NCBI RefSeq assembly: GCF_001510895.1
Contig: NZ_LPWA01000164.1
Coordinates: 122,645 to 186,644, forward strand
Direction: 5' to 3'
From: Mesorhizobium loti
GTDB lineage: Bacteria; Pseudomonadota; Alphaproteobacteria; Rhizobiales; Rhizobiaceae
Length of the DNA: 64,000 bases
The notes under the pieces were generated by a model that saw only the letters and a list, made by a program, of their open reading frames with translations, ran no database searches and was not told where the DNA came from. Shown here in pieces: positions 9,623 to 18,413 of this stretch. The translations under genes were made by a program, and so were the position numbers. Position 1 is the first letter of the stretch; the number at the start of each line of letters is the position of its first letter.

Positions 9623-9642
9623 TTGTGATCATGTGATCACAA
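9623..9642. promoter_or_regulatory. Probable GntR operator upstream of the kynureninase-like operon
   Basis: A perfect 9-bp inverted repeat, TTGTGATCA-TG-TGATCACAA, lies immediately upstream of the gene starting at 9604. Its core GTGATCA-N2-TGATCAC recurs at 10541-10556, upstream of the neighbouring GntR-family regulator gene. Short AT-centred palindromes of this kind are typical of FCD-type GntR operators. The position between the likely promoter and start codon suggests repression. Confidence 0.7.
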
Positions 9643-9765
9643 AACCATCGACGGATCAATCGTCGCCGCTGAAGAAATGCGGATCAGCGCTGCAAAAACC
9701 GGTTGTTCGTTTGGTCCAGGGAGGCTGGCGACGGACAGTCTGGACCGCTCGCGGCTGTGCCGACG

Positions 9766-10494
9766 TCAGGCCGATCTGCCGAAGGCGGCGAAATCGACCG
9801 GCCTGGGCTCCGGCACGTCAGGACAGATCGTGCGCAAAGTCTCCTGCGTTGCCGTGATGTCGGCGACCACCTCGTCGCGGGCGCGCGCAAAATCCTTGTC
9901 CTTGAGTGCCGCTATGATCGCGGCATGCCGCCCGGAGGGCTCCATCGTGCCAGCGCGCATCAGCGGCGCGACATGGTTGGAGAGAAGCCGCATATAGGGG
10001 CCGAAGCGCAACCACAGCGTTTCGATCAGCTGGAACAGCACGTCGGAACCGGAGGCGCGATAGATGGTGAAGTGGAACTGCTGGTTCTTGGCGATCAGCT
10101 CGTAGATGCTGCCGTCGCGGCCGATCGCTTGCTGGTCGTCGGTGACCCTCTGCAAAGAGGCGATCTCGGCTGCGGTCAGGCGCGGCCCGCCAAGCTCGGC
10201 CGCCAGCCCTTCGACGGCAAGGCGGGCCCGGCAGAGGTCGTCGAGCCGGGCTCGCGTCACCACCGGCACGCAGGCCGAGCCGTTCGGCGAAATCTCCAGC
10301 GCGTTCTCCGCCGCCAACCGTCGCAGCGCTTCACGCACCGGCATGTTGGACGTGCCGAAGGCCTCGGCCAGCGATGCGATGGTCAGCACCTGTCCCGGAT
10401 CGAAGCTGCCGACCATCAAGGCATGGCGAAGCTGCTGGTAGACGCCATCCTGGACGGTTATACGTCCCGATACCGGTTCGAAGCCCAGAGCCAC
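9766..10494 (-). CDS. GntR family transcriptional regulator, FCD domain
   Basis: A 242-residue regulator: N-terminal winged helix-turn-helix (YQQLRHALMVGSFDPGQVLT, then SLAEAFGTSNMPVREALRRL) followed by an all-helical FCD ligand domain with metal-type histidines (FHFTIYRASG near the middle, SGRHAAIIAALKDKD near the end). The open frame extends to 10575. The GTG at 10494 is preferred because AAGGGAAG stands 7 bases before it; an upstream ATG at 10548 would sit inside the operator. It probably controls the adjacent PLP/ABC operon and itself. Confidence 0.82.
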   Translation of the reverse strand: MALGFEPVSGRITVQDGVYQQLRHALMVGSFDPGQVLTIASLAEAFGTSNMPVREALRRLAAENALEISPNGSACVPVVTRARLDDLCRARLAVEGLAAELGGPRLTAAEIASLQRVTDDQQAIGRDGSIYELIAKNQQFHFTIYRASGSDVLFQLIETLWLRFGPYMRLLSNHVAPLMRAGTMEPSGRHAAIIAALKDKDFARARDEVVADITATQETLRTICPDVPEPRPVDFAAFGRSA

Positions 10495-10540
10495 GCTTTT
10501 GCTTCCCTTAGCAGCCGACAAAAAGGCCTGCCGAGCAGGC

Positions 10541-10556
10541 GTGATCATCTGATCAC
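10541..10556. promoter_or_regulatory. Probable GntR autoregulatory operator
   Basis: Inverted repeat GTGATCA-TC-TGATCAC, identical in its half sites to the core of the palindrome at 9623-9642. It lies 47 bp upstream of the GTG chosen as the start of the GntR gene, consistent with autoregulation. Confidence 0.65.
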
Positions 10557-10627
10557 AAATCGAGCTAAGTGCCAAGCCGGCACGATGCGGCAGTGTGGCC
10601 GCGAACTCCCCGCATTGATCCTGGAAG

Positions 10628-11023
10628 TCAGTCCGGTATCACCGCCGTGGCCTGGATCTCGACCTTGGCACGATCTTCGACCAGCGCCACCACCTGCATT
10701 GCGGCCATCGCCGGAAAGTGCCGGCCGATGACGGCGCGGTAGGCCTCGCCGATCCCCTTGAGGTTGGCGAGATATTCGGCCTTGTCGGTGAAATACCAGG
10801 TCAACGAGGTGATGTGCTGCGGCTCGCCGCCGGCTTCGGCGAGAACGGCAACAACGTTGGTGAGCGTCTGCCGCACCTGGCCGACGAAGTCGTCGGTCTC
10901 GAACCGGCATTCGGCATTCCAGCCGACCTGGCCGCCGATGAAAACCAGCCGGCCGCGCGCGGCGATGCCATTGGCGTAGCCGATCGGTTTGGCCCAGCCT
11001 TCAGGCTGCAGGATCGTGTGCAT
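10628..11023 (-). CDS. Rid family protein (atypical, lacks the RidA arginine)
   Basis: A 131-residue YjgF/YER057c/UK114 fold protein. Archetypal RidA hydrolyses reactive enamines/imines released by PLP enzymes. Here the segment equivalent to the ARSCVEV region reads PAMAAMQVV, so the catalytic arginine is absent, and the later EIE is EIQ. This places it in a Rid subgroup other than archetypal RidA, with unknown activity. GGGGGAGG precedes the ATG. It is 44 bp downstream of the acyl-CoA dehydrogenase gene and 133 bp upstream of the GntR gene; it may end the aromatic operon. Confidence 0.8.
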   Translation of the reverse strand: MHTILQPEGWAKPIGYANGIAARGRLVFIGGQVGWNAECRFETDDFVGQVRQTLTNVVAVLAEAGGEPQHITSLTWYFTDKAEYLANLKGIGEAYRAVIGRHFPAMAAMQVVALVEDRAKVEIQATAVIPD

Positions 11024-11067
11024 GTCTAGCCTCCCCCTAATTCAAAATGTGCTCGCAAGGCATGGTC

Positions 11068-12216
11068 TCACACGGCTCCCATCATCTGCCTGGCGATCAC
11101 CACCTTCTGCACATCGGATGCGCCCTCGTAGATGCGCAGCGCCCGGATCTCGCGATAGAGGCTCTCGACGATGTGGCCCTTGCGCACGCCGTCGCCACCA
11201 TGCAACTGCACCGCCTTGTCGATCACCTCCTGCGCGCGATCGGTGGCGAAGAGCTTCGCCATCGCCGCTTCGCGCGTCACCCGCGCGGCCCCCATGTCTT
11301 TGGTCCAGGCGGCGCGATAGATGAGCAAAGCGGCGGCGTCGACATCGAGCGCCATGTCGGCGATGTGGCCTTGCACCATCTGCAGGTCGGCCATCGGCGC
11401 GCCGAACAGTTTTCGGTCGGCAACCCGTTTGATGCTCTCGTCCAACGCCCGTCGGGCAAAGCCGAGCGCCGCCGCGCCGACCGTCGAGCGGAAGACGTCG
11501 AGCACCGACATGGCGATCCGAAAACCGTCGCCGGGCTTGCCGATCAGGGCGGAAGCGGGGACGCGAACATTGTCGAAGGACAGCCGCGCCAGCGGATGCG
11601 GTGCGATGACCTCCAGCCGCTCGGCGACACCGAGGCCCTTGGCTTCGCCCGGCACGATGAAGGCGGAAATCCCTTTGGCGCCCGGCGCCTCGCCGGTGCG
11701 GGCGAAGACGACGTAGAGATCGGCGATGCCGCCATTGGAAATCCAGGTCTTTTCGCCCGACAGCGCATAGAAGTCGCCGTCGCGGACGGCCGTCATTTCC
11801 ATGTTGGCGACATCCGATCCTGAACGCGGCTCCGAGAGCGCGAAGGCTGAGATCGCCTGGCCGGCCCGCGTCTTCGCCAGCCAGCGCTGCTGGTCCGGCG
11901 TGCCGAACAGCGAGATCGCGCCGGTGCCGAGCCCCTGCATGGCGAAGGCGAAGTCGGCGAGCCCGTCATGGCGCGCCAGCGTCTCGCGCGTGATGCAGAG
12001 CGTGCGCACGTCGAGCGGTCCCGGCCTGTCCGGGTCGAGGGCCGTGGGCTTCAGCCAGCCATCGCGCCCGAGCATCGCCACCAGCGCGCGGCAGGCGGCG
12101 TCGACGTCATGGTGATCGACGGGCAGGTTTTTCGCGCACCAAGCGTCGAGTTGTTCGGCCAGTTGGCGATGGCGGTCTTCGAAGAACGGCCAGGAGAGGA
12201 ACGAGCGGTCAGGCAT
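11068..12216 (-). CDS. Acyl-CoA dehydrogenase
   Basis: FAD-dependent dehydrogenase of 382 residues. It shows SAFALSEPRSGSD (FAD/substrate loop), KTWISNGGIADLYVVFAR, GFRIAMSVLDVFRSTVGAAAL, QLHGGDGV and, near the C terminus, RIYEGASDVQK, whose glutamate is the usual catalytic base position. The ATG at 12216 has GGAGGC upstream; the frame runs openly into the upstream repeat, but that is not coding. The neighbours (enoyl-CoA hydratase, SDR, aminobenzoyl-CoA-type monooxygenase) suggest it oxidises a ring-derived CoA thioester. Confidence 0.87.
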   Translation of the reverse strand: MPDRSFLSWPFFEDRHRQLAEQLDAWCAKNLPVDHHDVDAACRALVAMLGRDGWLKPTALDPDRPGPLDVRTLCITRETLARHDGLADFAFAMQGLGTGAISLFGTPDQQRWLAKTRAGQAISAFALSEPRSGSDVANMEMTAVRDGDFYALSGEKTWISNGGIADLYVVFARTGEAPGAKGISAFIVPGEAKGLGVAERLEVIAPHPLARLSFDNVRVPASALIGKPGDGFRIAMSVLDVFRSTVGAAALGFARRALDESIKRVADRKLFGAPMADLQMVQGHIADMALDVDAAALLIYRAAWTKDMGAARVTREAAMAKLFATDRAQEVIDKAVQLHGGDGVRKGHIVESLYREIRALRIYEGASDVQKVVIARQMMGAV

Positions 12217-12253
12217 GCTTGCCTCCGCCATTCTCAAAAGTTCCCGCTCTACG

Positions 12254-12412
12254 GCGCCCCCCTCTGTCCTGCCGGACATCTCCCCTCTACGGGGGAGATT
12301 GGATGTCGCCAGCGCTTTCGCCAATCGTCTGCGTTGCAGAAGGGACGCTGCAGGCGAAGCTGCTAATCTCCCCCCTAGAGGGGGAGATGTCCGGCAGGAC
12401 AGAGGGGGGCGC
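12254..12412. repeat. Palindromic intergenic mosaic element (complete copy)
   Basis: About 159 bp bounded by inverted arms. The left arm begins GCGCCCCCCTCTGTCCTGCC and continues through GGACATCTCCC; the right arm is its reverse complement ending GAGGGGGGCGC. The inside contains GCTTTCGCCAATCG, shared with other copies. It separates the acyl-CoA dehydrogenase and enoyl-CoA hydratase genes, which run in the same direction, so a transcript through it would fold into a long hairpin. The rest of the 229-bp gap holds nothing else seen. Confidence 0.85.
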
Positions 12413-12445
12413 TGTCCCGCCAACGTCTCTATCAAAACCACCATT

Positions 12446-13258
12446 CTAGTTCCCCTCGAAAACCGGCTTTTCCTTGGCCACAAACGCCTTGTACGCCCGT
12501 TCGAAATCACCGGTCTGCATGCAGATCGCCTGCGCCTGCGCTTCCGCCTCGATCGCCTGGTCGAGGCCCATCGACCATTCCTGGTGGAGCTGCGTCTTGG
12601 TGATGCCATGCGCGAAGGTCGGTCCGGAGACGATGCGCGCCGCCATGTCGAGCGCGTCGGTCTCGAGTGACGCAGACTCAACGAGACGGTTGTAGAAACC
12701 CCAGCGCTCGCCTTCGGCCGCACTCATGGTGCGGCCGGTATAGAGCAGCTCGGCCGCGCGGCCCTGGCCGATGATGCGCGGCAGGATCGCGCAGGCGCCC
12801 ATGTCGCAGCCGGCGAGGCCGACGCGGGTGAACAGGAAGGCGGTCTTCGCCTCCGGCGTGGCGATGCGGATGTCCGAGGCCATGGCGATGATCGCGCCGG
12901 CGCCGACCGCCACGCCATCGACCGCCGAAATGATCGGCTTGCCGCAGTTAAGCATCGCCTTGACGAAGTCGCCGGTCATGCGCGTGAAGGCGAGCAGTTC
13001 CTTCATGTCCATCTTGACCAGCGGCCCGATGATGTCGTGCACATCGCCGCCCGAGCAGAAATTACCGCCATTGGGCAGGAACACCACGGCATCGACATCG
13101 TCGGCATAGACGAGGTCGCGGAACGTGTCGCGGAGTTCCGCATAGCTGTCGAAGGTCAGCGGGTTCTTGCGCTCCGGCCGGTCGAGCCGGATTTTCGCGA
13201 CCCTGCCTTCGACCTCCCAGAGGAAGTGCTTCGGCTTGAGCTTGGCCATGGCGCTCAT
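12446..13258 (-). CDS. Enoyl-CoA hydratase/isomerase family protein
   Basis: Crotonase-fold protein of 270 residues. Oxyanion-hole segments are GGNFCSGGDVHDI and GVAVGAGAIIAMASDIRIA. Where classical hydratases carry the second catalytic glutamate, it reads RVGLAGCDMGACAILPR, so water addition to a simple enoyl-CoA is not assured; ring-cleaving or hydrolytic crotonases also vary here. Start MSAMAKLKPKHF at 13258 has GGGAGGG upstream and overlaps the MarR stop by 4 bp (ATGA). Cluster context indicates aromatic-CoA breakdown. Confidence 0.83.
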   Translation of the reverse strand: MSAMAKLKPKHFLWEVEGRVAKIRLDRPERKNPLTFDSYAELRDTFRDLVYADDVDAVVFLPNGGNFCSGGDVHDIIGPLVKMDMKELLAFTRMTGDFVKAMLNCGKPIISAVDGVAVGAGAIIAMASDIRIATPEAKTAFLFTRVGLAGCDMGACAILPRIIGQGRAAELLYTGRTMSAAEGERWGFYNRLVESASLETDALDMAARIVSGPTFAHGITKTQLHQEWSMGLDQAIEAEAQAQAICMQTGDFERAYKAFVAKEKPVFEGN

Positions 13259-13719
13259 TCGCGTCCCTCCCAATTGCTGCGGAACGATTTCAGCATGCCG
13301 GTCAGCCGCCGCGCCTCGTCCTCGCTGACAGTGCCGAGCAGCTCGCCGACCCAGCTCTCATGCGCGGCGGCGATTGCGGCGAAAGATTTCGAGCCTTCCT
13401 CGGTCAGCCGCACCATCGAGGTGCGGCGGTCGCCGTTGCGGCGCGCCCGGGTGACCAGTCCTTCGGAGACCAGCCGGTCGACAATGCCGGTGACATTGCC
13501 ATTCGATACAAGCAGGAAGCGCGACAGGTCGCTCATCAGCATGCCTTCCGGCGACCGGTAGAGCGCCGCCATCACGTCGAAGCGCGGCAGCGTGGTGTCG
13601 AACTCCTTCTTCAGCCGCTCGCGCAGCTCGGCCTCGATCGTGCGCGAGGCGCGCAGCAGCCTGATCCACAGACGCAGCCTGTCCTTGCCCGGCCCGGCGG
13701 AGGTCGGTCCCGCTACCAT
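13255..13719 (-). CDS. MarR family transcriptional regulator
   Basis: A 154-residue winged-helix regulator: dimerisation helices, then EGMLMSDLSRFLLVSNGNVTGIVDRLVSEGLV (recognition helix) and the wing RNGDRRTSMVRLT. The ATG at 13719 carries GGGAGG; upstream residues in the same frame are shadow. Coding overlaps on both sides (7 bp with the SDR, 4 bp with the hydratase) show it is expressed within the operon it presumably controls. MarR proteins in aromatic clusters are often relieved by the pathway CoA-thioester or acid. Confidence 0.85.
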   Translation of the reverse strand: MVAGPTSAGPGKDRLRLWIRLLRASRTIEAELRERLKKEFDTTLPRFDVMAALYRSPEGMLMSDLSRFLLVSNGNVTGIVDRLVSEGLVTRARRNGDRRTSMVRLTEEGSKSFAAIAAAHESWVGELLGTVSEDEARRLTGMLKSFRSNWEGRE

Positions 13720-14485
13720 GTCTCGCCTCCCGAGACCGAGATCGCCTGCCCGGTGATCGATCGCGCGGCGTCGCTGCACAGCCACAGCACCGCCGCCGCA
13801 ATTTCCTCCGGTTGGATGAAACGCCCTTGCGGGTTGATCGCTGAAAGGCTCGCGCGGGCGTCATCGGCGGAACGTCCGGTCTTCTCGACGATGCGCCGGA
13901 CGGATTCTTCCAGCATGTCGGTCTCGACGAAACCCGGGCAGACTGCGTTCACCGTCACGCCTGACTTGGCGGTCTCGGCGGCTAAAGCCCGCATCAGCCC
14001 GACGACGCCGTGTTTGGCGGCGACGTAAGGAGCGACATAAGCATAGCCTTTCAAGCCGGCGGTCGAGGCGACGAAAATGATCCGGCCTGTCTTCCGCGCG
14101 AGCATGCCGGCCAGCGCCGGCTTCACCGTCAGGAAGGCGCCGGTGAGGTTGACGTCGAGCGTGCGTCGCCAGTCGGCCAGCGAGGTCTTGTGCGCCGGTG
14201 CGCTGCCCGCCATGCCGGCATTGGCAACGACGATATCGAACGGTCCGCGCGCCGCTTCCGCCTTCTCGTAGAGGGTCGCCATCTCGCTTCGTCGGTGACA
14301 TCGGCGGCGATGGCGAAGATGTGGTCATTTTCGGTTGCGACTTCCGCAAGCGCCGCCTCGCGCCGCCCGCAGATGGTGACGTCGATGCCGGCTTCCGCCA
14401 GCGCCAGCGCGATCGCGCGGCCAACGCCGGAGCCGCCGCCTGTAACCAGCGCGTGCTTGCCGCCGATTGCCGGAGCCGCGTTCAT
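13713..14485 (-). pseudogene. SDR family oxidoreductase, frame-disrupted (probable single-base error)
   Basis: Joined, the two frames give a normal 257-residue short-chain dehydrogenase: NAD-binding VTGGGSGVGRAIA near residue 15, ADVTDEA, NAG motif VVANAGMAG and active-site YVAPYVAAK (Y-x3-K). The frame breaks near 14285, where GCG-AG-ATG would read continuously as GCG-GAG-ATG with one more G. No stop or deletion otherwise disturbs it, so the gene is probably intact in the organism. The start MNAAPAIGG overlaps the upstream monooxygenase stop by 4 bp (ATGA). Likely role: hydroxyacyl-CoA or cyclic-alcohol dehydrogenase step. Confidence 0.8.
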
Positions 14486-16775
14486 ACCTTGAGCCCCGCG
14501 GCCGCTTCGCGTTCGGCGAGCCGATAGATCTGGTCGCGGCCACGCAGATAGGGATCCGGCCATTTGACGCCGCGGTCGCCGAGCGTGACCGCCGCATGCA
14601 GCGTCCAGTAGGGGTCGGTGAGATGCGGCCTGGCCAGCGCCACCAGATCGGCGCGTCCGGCCATCAGGATCGAGTTGGCATGATCCGGTTCGTAGATGTT
14701 GCCGACCGCCATCGTCGCCATGCCGACCTCGTTGCGGATGCGGTCGGAGAACGGCGTCTGGAACATGCGGCCATAGACCGGCCTCGCGGCGATGGTGGTC
14801 TGGCCGGCCGAGACGTCGCAGAGATCGACGCCGGCCTGGTGCAGCAGCCTCGCGATCTCGACCGCGTCGGCTGGCGTGACGCCCTCGATACCCACCCAGT
14901 CATTGGCCGAGATGCGCATCGAGATCGGCTTTTGCGCCGGCCACACAGCGCGCACGGCATGGAAGATCTCCAGCGGGTAGCGCATGCGGTTTTCCAGCGA
15001 GCCGCCATAGTCGTCGGTGCGCCGGTTGGTCAGCGGCGTGATGAAGGCAGAAAGCAGATAGCCATGCGCGGCGTGGATCTCCAGCATGTCGAAGCCGCAG
15101 CGCTCGGCCATCTCCGCCGAGGCGACGAACTGGTCGCGCACAATGTCCATGTCGGCGCGGTCCATCGCCTTCGGCACCTGATTCTGTGGCGACCACGGGA
15201 CCGCCGACGGCGCCATCACCGGCCAGTTGCCGGAGGAGAGCGGCTCGTCGGTTCCTTCCCAGCCGAGGCGGGTCGAGCCCTTGGCGCCGGAATGGCCGAT
15301 CTGGGCGCAGATTTTCGCTTCGGTCTCGGCATGGACGAAATCGACCAGGCGCTTCCACGCGACCTCGTGTTCCGGCTTGTAGAAGCCGGGGCAACCGGGC
15401 GTGATGCGCCCCTCCGGGCTGACGCAGGTCATCTCGATATAGAGCAGCCCCGCGCCGCCCTTGGCGCGCTCGGCGTAGTGCGAAAAATGCCAGTCGGTCG
15501 GGCAGCCGTCGACGGCCTTGTACTGTGCCATCGGCGAGACGACGATGCGGTTGTTGAGCGCCATCTCGCGCAGCCTGAACGGCGCGAACATCGGCGCGCG
15601 GCGCAGCATGTTGCCGCCGGCGCCAGCCTTGCGCTGGAACCACTCCTCGGCACCGGCCAGCCATTCGGCGTCGCGCAGGCGAAGGTTCTCGTGGCTGATG
15701 CGCTGCGAGCGGGTAAGCAGCGAATAGTTGAATTGAACTGGATCTAACCCGAGATATCGTTCGACTTCCTCGAACCATTCGAGCGAGTTGCGCGCCGCCG
15801 ACTGCAGCTTCAGCACCTCGGTGCGCCGCGCATCTTCATATTTGCGGAAGGCGGCTTCGAGGTCGGGCTCGGACTCGACATAGTCGGCGAGCGCGACGGC
15901 GCTTTCCAGCGCGAGCTTGGTGCCGGAGCCGATCGAGAAATGCGCGCTCGCCGCCGCATCGCCCATCAGCGCCAGGTTCTTGTACGACCAGCGCTCGCAC
16001 AGCACGCGCGGGAAGTTGATCCAGGCCGAGCCACGGATGTGGTTGGCATTGGTCATCAGCGGATGGCCGCCGAGATGCTTTTCGAAGATGCGCTCGCAGA
16101 CCGCGATCGATTCCTGCTGCGTCATTTGGCCGAAGCCGAAAGCAGCCCAAGTCTGCTCGCTGCATTCGACGATGAAGGTCGCGGTCTCGCTGTCGAACTG
16201 GTAGGCATGCGCCCACACCCAGCCATGCTCCGTCTTCTCGAAGATGAAGGTGAAGGCGTCGTCGAATTTCTGCGTCGTGCCGAGCCACACGAACTTGCAT
16301 TTTCGGGTGTCGATGTCCGGCTTGAAGACATCGGCGAAGGCGGCGCGGGATTCCGAGTTCAGCCCGTCGCCGCAACCACCAGATCATGCGTTTCCATGAA
16401 GGGGCGGGGGTCCGAGATATCGGTCTCGAATATCATCTTGATGCCGAGCTCGCGCGCCCTCCGCTGCAAGAGGATCAGGAGCCGCTTGCGGCCGATGCCG
16501 CAGAAGCCATGGCCGGTGGAAACGGTGCGCACGCCGTCATGGATGACGGCAATATCGTCCCAATAGGCAAAATGCTTCTTGATCCAGACGGCGCTGACCG
16601 GGTCGTTCCTGGTCAGGTTCTCCAGCGTTTCGGCCGACAGCACCACGCCCCAGCCGAACGTGTCGTCCGGGCGGTTGCGCTCGTAGACCGTCACCTCATG
16701 CGCGGCGTCGCGCAGCTTCAGCGAGATGGCAAAGTAGAGTCCGGCCGGTCCGCCGCCGAGAACCGCAACCTTCAT
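14482..16775 (-). pseudogene. Fused FAD monooxygenase / OYE-type reductase (2-aminobenzoyl-CoA or salicylyl-CoA monooxygenase type), frame-disrupted
   Basis: Read through one missing base near 16368 (GCGGCGACGGG for GCGGCGGACGGG), this is a 764-residue two-domain flavoprotein. The N-terminal half begins MKVAVLGGGPAGLYFAISL (FAD Rossmann fold) and includes LALMGDAAASAHFS. The C-terminal half from about residue 370 is an old-yellow-enzyme/dienoyl-CoA-reductase barrel with IHAAHGYLLSAF and DDYGGSLENR. Fusions of this length are known as 2-aminobenzoyl-CoA monooxygenase/reductase and salicylyl-CoA 5-hydroxylase; the substrate cannot be fixed from sequence alone. AGGAGAT precedes the ATG. First gene of the ABM-SDR-MarR-hydratase run. 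Confidence 0.82.
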
Positions 16776-16850
16776 GTCTTGCGATCTCCTCTTCGCACAG
16801 GGAGCCGCGGCAGGGCCGGCGATCCCGACTGTCAGTATCGCGCCAGAAGG

Positions 16851-16881
16851 CAATTATTTCAAGCTTAAAGTTTCATAATTG
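16851..16881. promoter_or_regulatory. Inverted repeat in the promoter region of the monooxygenase operon
   Basis: CAATTAT and ATAATTG form a perfect 7-bp inverted repeat 17 bp apart, enclosing the palindrome AAGCTT and two TTTC boxes, in a short AT-rich patch upstream of the gene starting at 16775. The blocks GCTTAAAG and ATAATTG recur in the divergent promoter at 24462-24476. It could be the operator of one of the two MarR proteins; no direct evidence. Confidence 0.4.
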
Positions 16882-16903
16882 AACAATCGCCCGCCGGATC
16901 GCC

Positions 16904-17503
16904 TCACTTGGTCGGATCCTTCGGGCTCCACAGTATCGTCTCGGCGCCCTTCTCGTAGGCCATGCCTTGCGGGTAGCTGATCGCTTCGAGCTGCAGGCCC
17001 CAGGGCGCCTGGAAATAGAGGATGGTCTGGCCCGCCGCCGGTCCTTCCTTCACTGGCAGCGGTCCCAGCCTGGTCTTGACGCCTTTGGCCTCGAGATAGG
17101 CCTTAGCGGCGGCGACGTCGTCGACATAGAAGGCGATGTGATAGCCGCCGATGTCGCTGTTCTTGGGTGTCGCATCCTTCTGGTCCGGCGCGGTGTACTT
17201 GAACAGTTCGATGTTCGATCCATAACCGCAGCGGATCTGGGTGATCTCCTCGATGACCGCCTTGGGGTCGACGCCGAGCAGGTCCTGCATGAATGTTCCC
17301 TTATCGTCGGCGAACGGGCCAAAGGACATCGCCTTCTTGCAGCCGACGACATTGGTGAAGAATTCGACGGCCTGCTTCATGTCGGGCACGGTGATGCCGG
17401 TATGATCGTGTCCTCGCATGCCGGGGATCGAATCCGCCGAGGCCGCTCCCATTGCGCCGAACAAAGAGGCTGCGAAGACCGCCGCCTTGATTGCGTATTT
17501 CAT
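16904..17503 (-). CDS. Exported VOC (glyoxalase/dioxygenase fold) protein
   Basis: A 199-residue protein with a signal peptide (MKYAIKAAVFAASLFGAMG..., ASA cleavage near residue 23) and a vicinal-oxygen-chelate domain: HDHTGITVPDMKQAVEFF at the start and GGYHIAFYVDDVAAAKAYL at the second module. Metal-ligand positions H (HTGI), H (YHIAF) and E (LQLEAISYP) are visible. VOC enzymes are usually cytoplasmic; a secreted one is less common. GGAGGGTGAC precedes the ATG. It follows the peptide-type ABC genes by 80 bp and probably ends that operon. Confidence 0.8.
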   Translation of the reverse strand: MKYAIKAAVFAASLFGAMGAASADSIPGMRGHDHTGITVPDMKQAVEFFTNVVGCKKAMSFGPFADDKGTFMQDLLGVDPKAVIEEITQIRCGYGSNIELFKYTAPDQKDATPKNSDIGGYHIAFYVDDVAAAKAYLEAKGVKTRLGPLPVKEGPAAGQTILYFQAPWGLQLEAISYPQGMAYEKGAETILWSPKDPTK

Positions 17504-17583
17504 GTCACCCTCCATTGGCGGGCTGACTTTTCATCGCGCACGTCCGAGGCCCGCTGGTCGGCATGCGGATATCAAAGCTCAAG

Positions 17584-18413
17584 TCATGCCGGCGCCTTGC
17601 CAGGCGGCTGCAGCCAGTCCGCATCGATCTCGGGGAGCGGAATGGCGGCGAGCAGGTCGCGCGTGTAGGCCTCCTTGGGGTTGTCGAACAGCGCGTCGGT
17701 GGCGCTCGCCTCGACGATCCTGCCGTCGCGCATGACCATGACCTGCCGGCAGAGCCGCCGGATTACCGACAAATCGTGGCTGATGAAGGCGACCGTCAGC
17801 CCCATCTCGGCGGCCAGCTTCTCAAGCAAGGTCAGGATTTGCGCCTGCGTCGACACGTCGAGGCCCGAGACGATCTCATCGGCCAGGACGAATTTCGGCG
17901 ACAAGGCCAGCGCCCGCGCGATGCCGACGCGCTGGCGCTGGCGCCCGAGAGTTCGTGGCGGTAGCGGCTGGCAAAATTCTGCGGCAGGCCGACGCGCTGC
18001 AGGGCTTCCGCGACGCGTTCCTTGAGCTCGTCGCCAAGCCCGTTCTGCCTCAAGGGTGCGGCGATGATGTTGAAGATCGTGTGGCGCGGATTGAGCGATG
18101 ACATCGGGTCCTGGAAGATCATCTGCAAATCGCGGCGCAGAGGCCTGAGCTCGGCTTCCGAAAGATGGCTGATGTCGCGCCCTTCGAAGCTGATGGCGCC
18201 GGCGCTCGGTTCGATCAGCCTGACCAGCGCGCGGCCGAGCGTCGACTTGCCTGAGCCGGACTCGCCGACGATGCCGGTCACCGAGCCCTTCGGCAGGTCG
18301 AAGTCGAGCCCTTTGAGGATTTCGGCCAGCGGCGCGCGGCCGATCAGCGGCTTGCGCGTCATGTCGGGGAGCGCGACCTTCAGCCCGCGCACGGAAAACA
18401 GCGGCTCAGCCAT
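17584..18413 (-). pseudogene. Peptide-type ABC transporter ATPase (DppF-like), frame-disrupted
   Basis: With one base restored this is a complete 276-residue ATPase: Walker A GESGSGKST, MIFQDPMSSLNPRH, signature region, VLADEIVSGLDVSTQAQ (Walker B with I-V for the more usual P-T/P-V) and FISHDLSVIRRL. The break falls exactly in the signature motif near 17941, where GGC-G-CCAG should read GGC-GGC-CAG to give LSGGQRQR. A real frameshift there would kill the transporter, whose other four genes are intact, so a base-calling deletion is more likely. The start overlaps the upstream ATPase by 8 bp. Confidence 0.83.

Noticed and set aside
12217..12723. N-terminal extension of the acyl-CoA dehydrogenase to 551 residues
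   Set aside because: The extension translates the palindromic repeat and the antisense-frame tail of the hydratase gene; the ATG at 12216 has a good ribosome site and the right family length.
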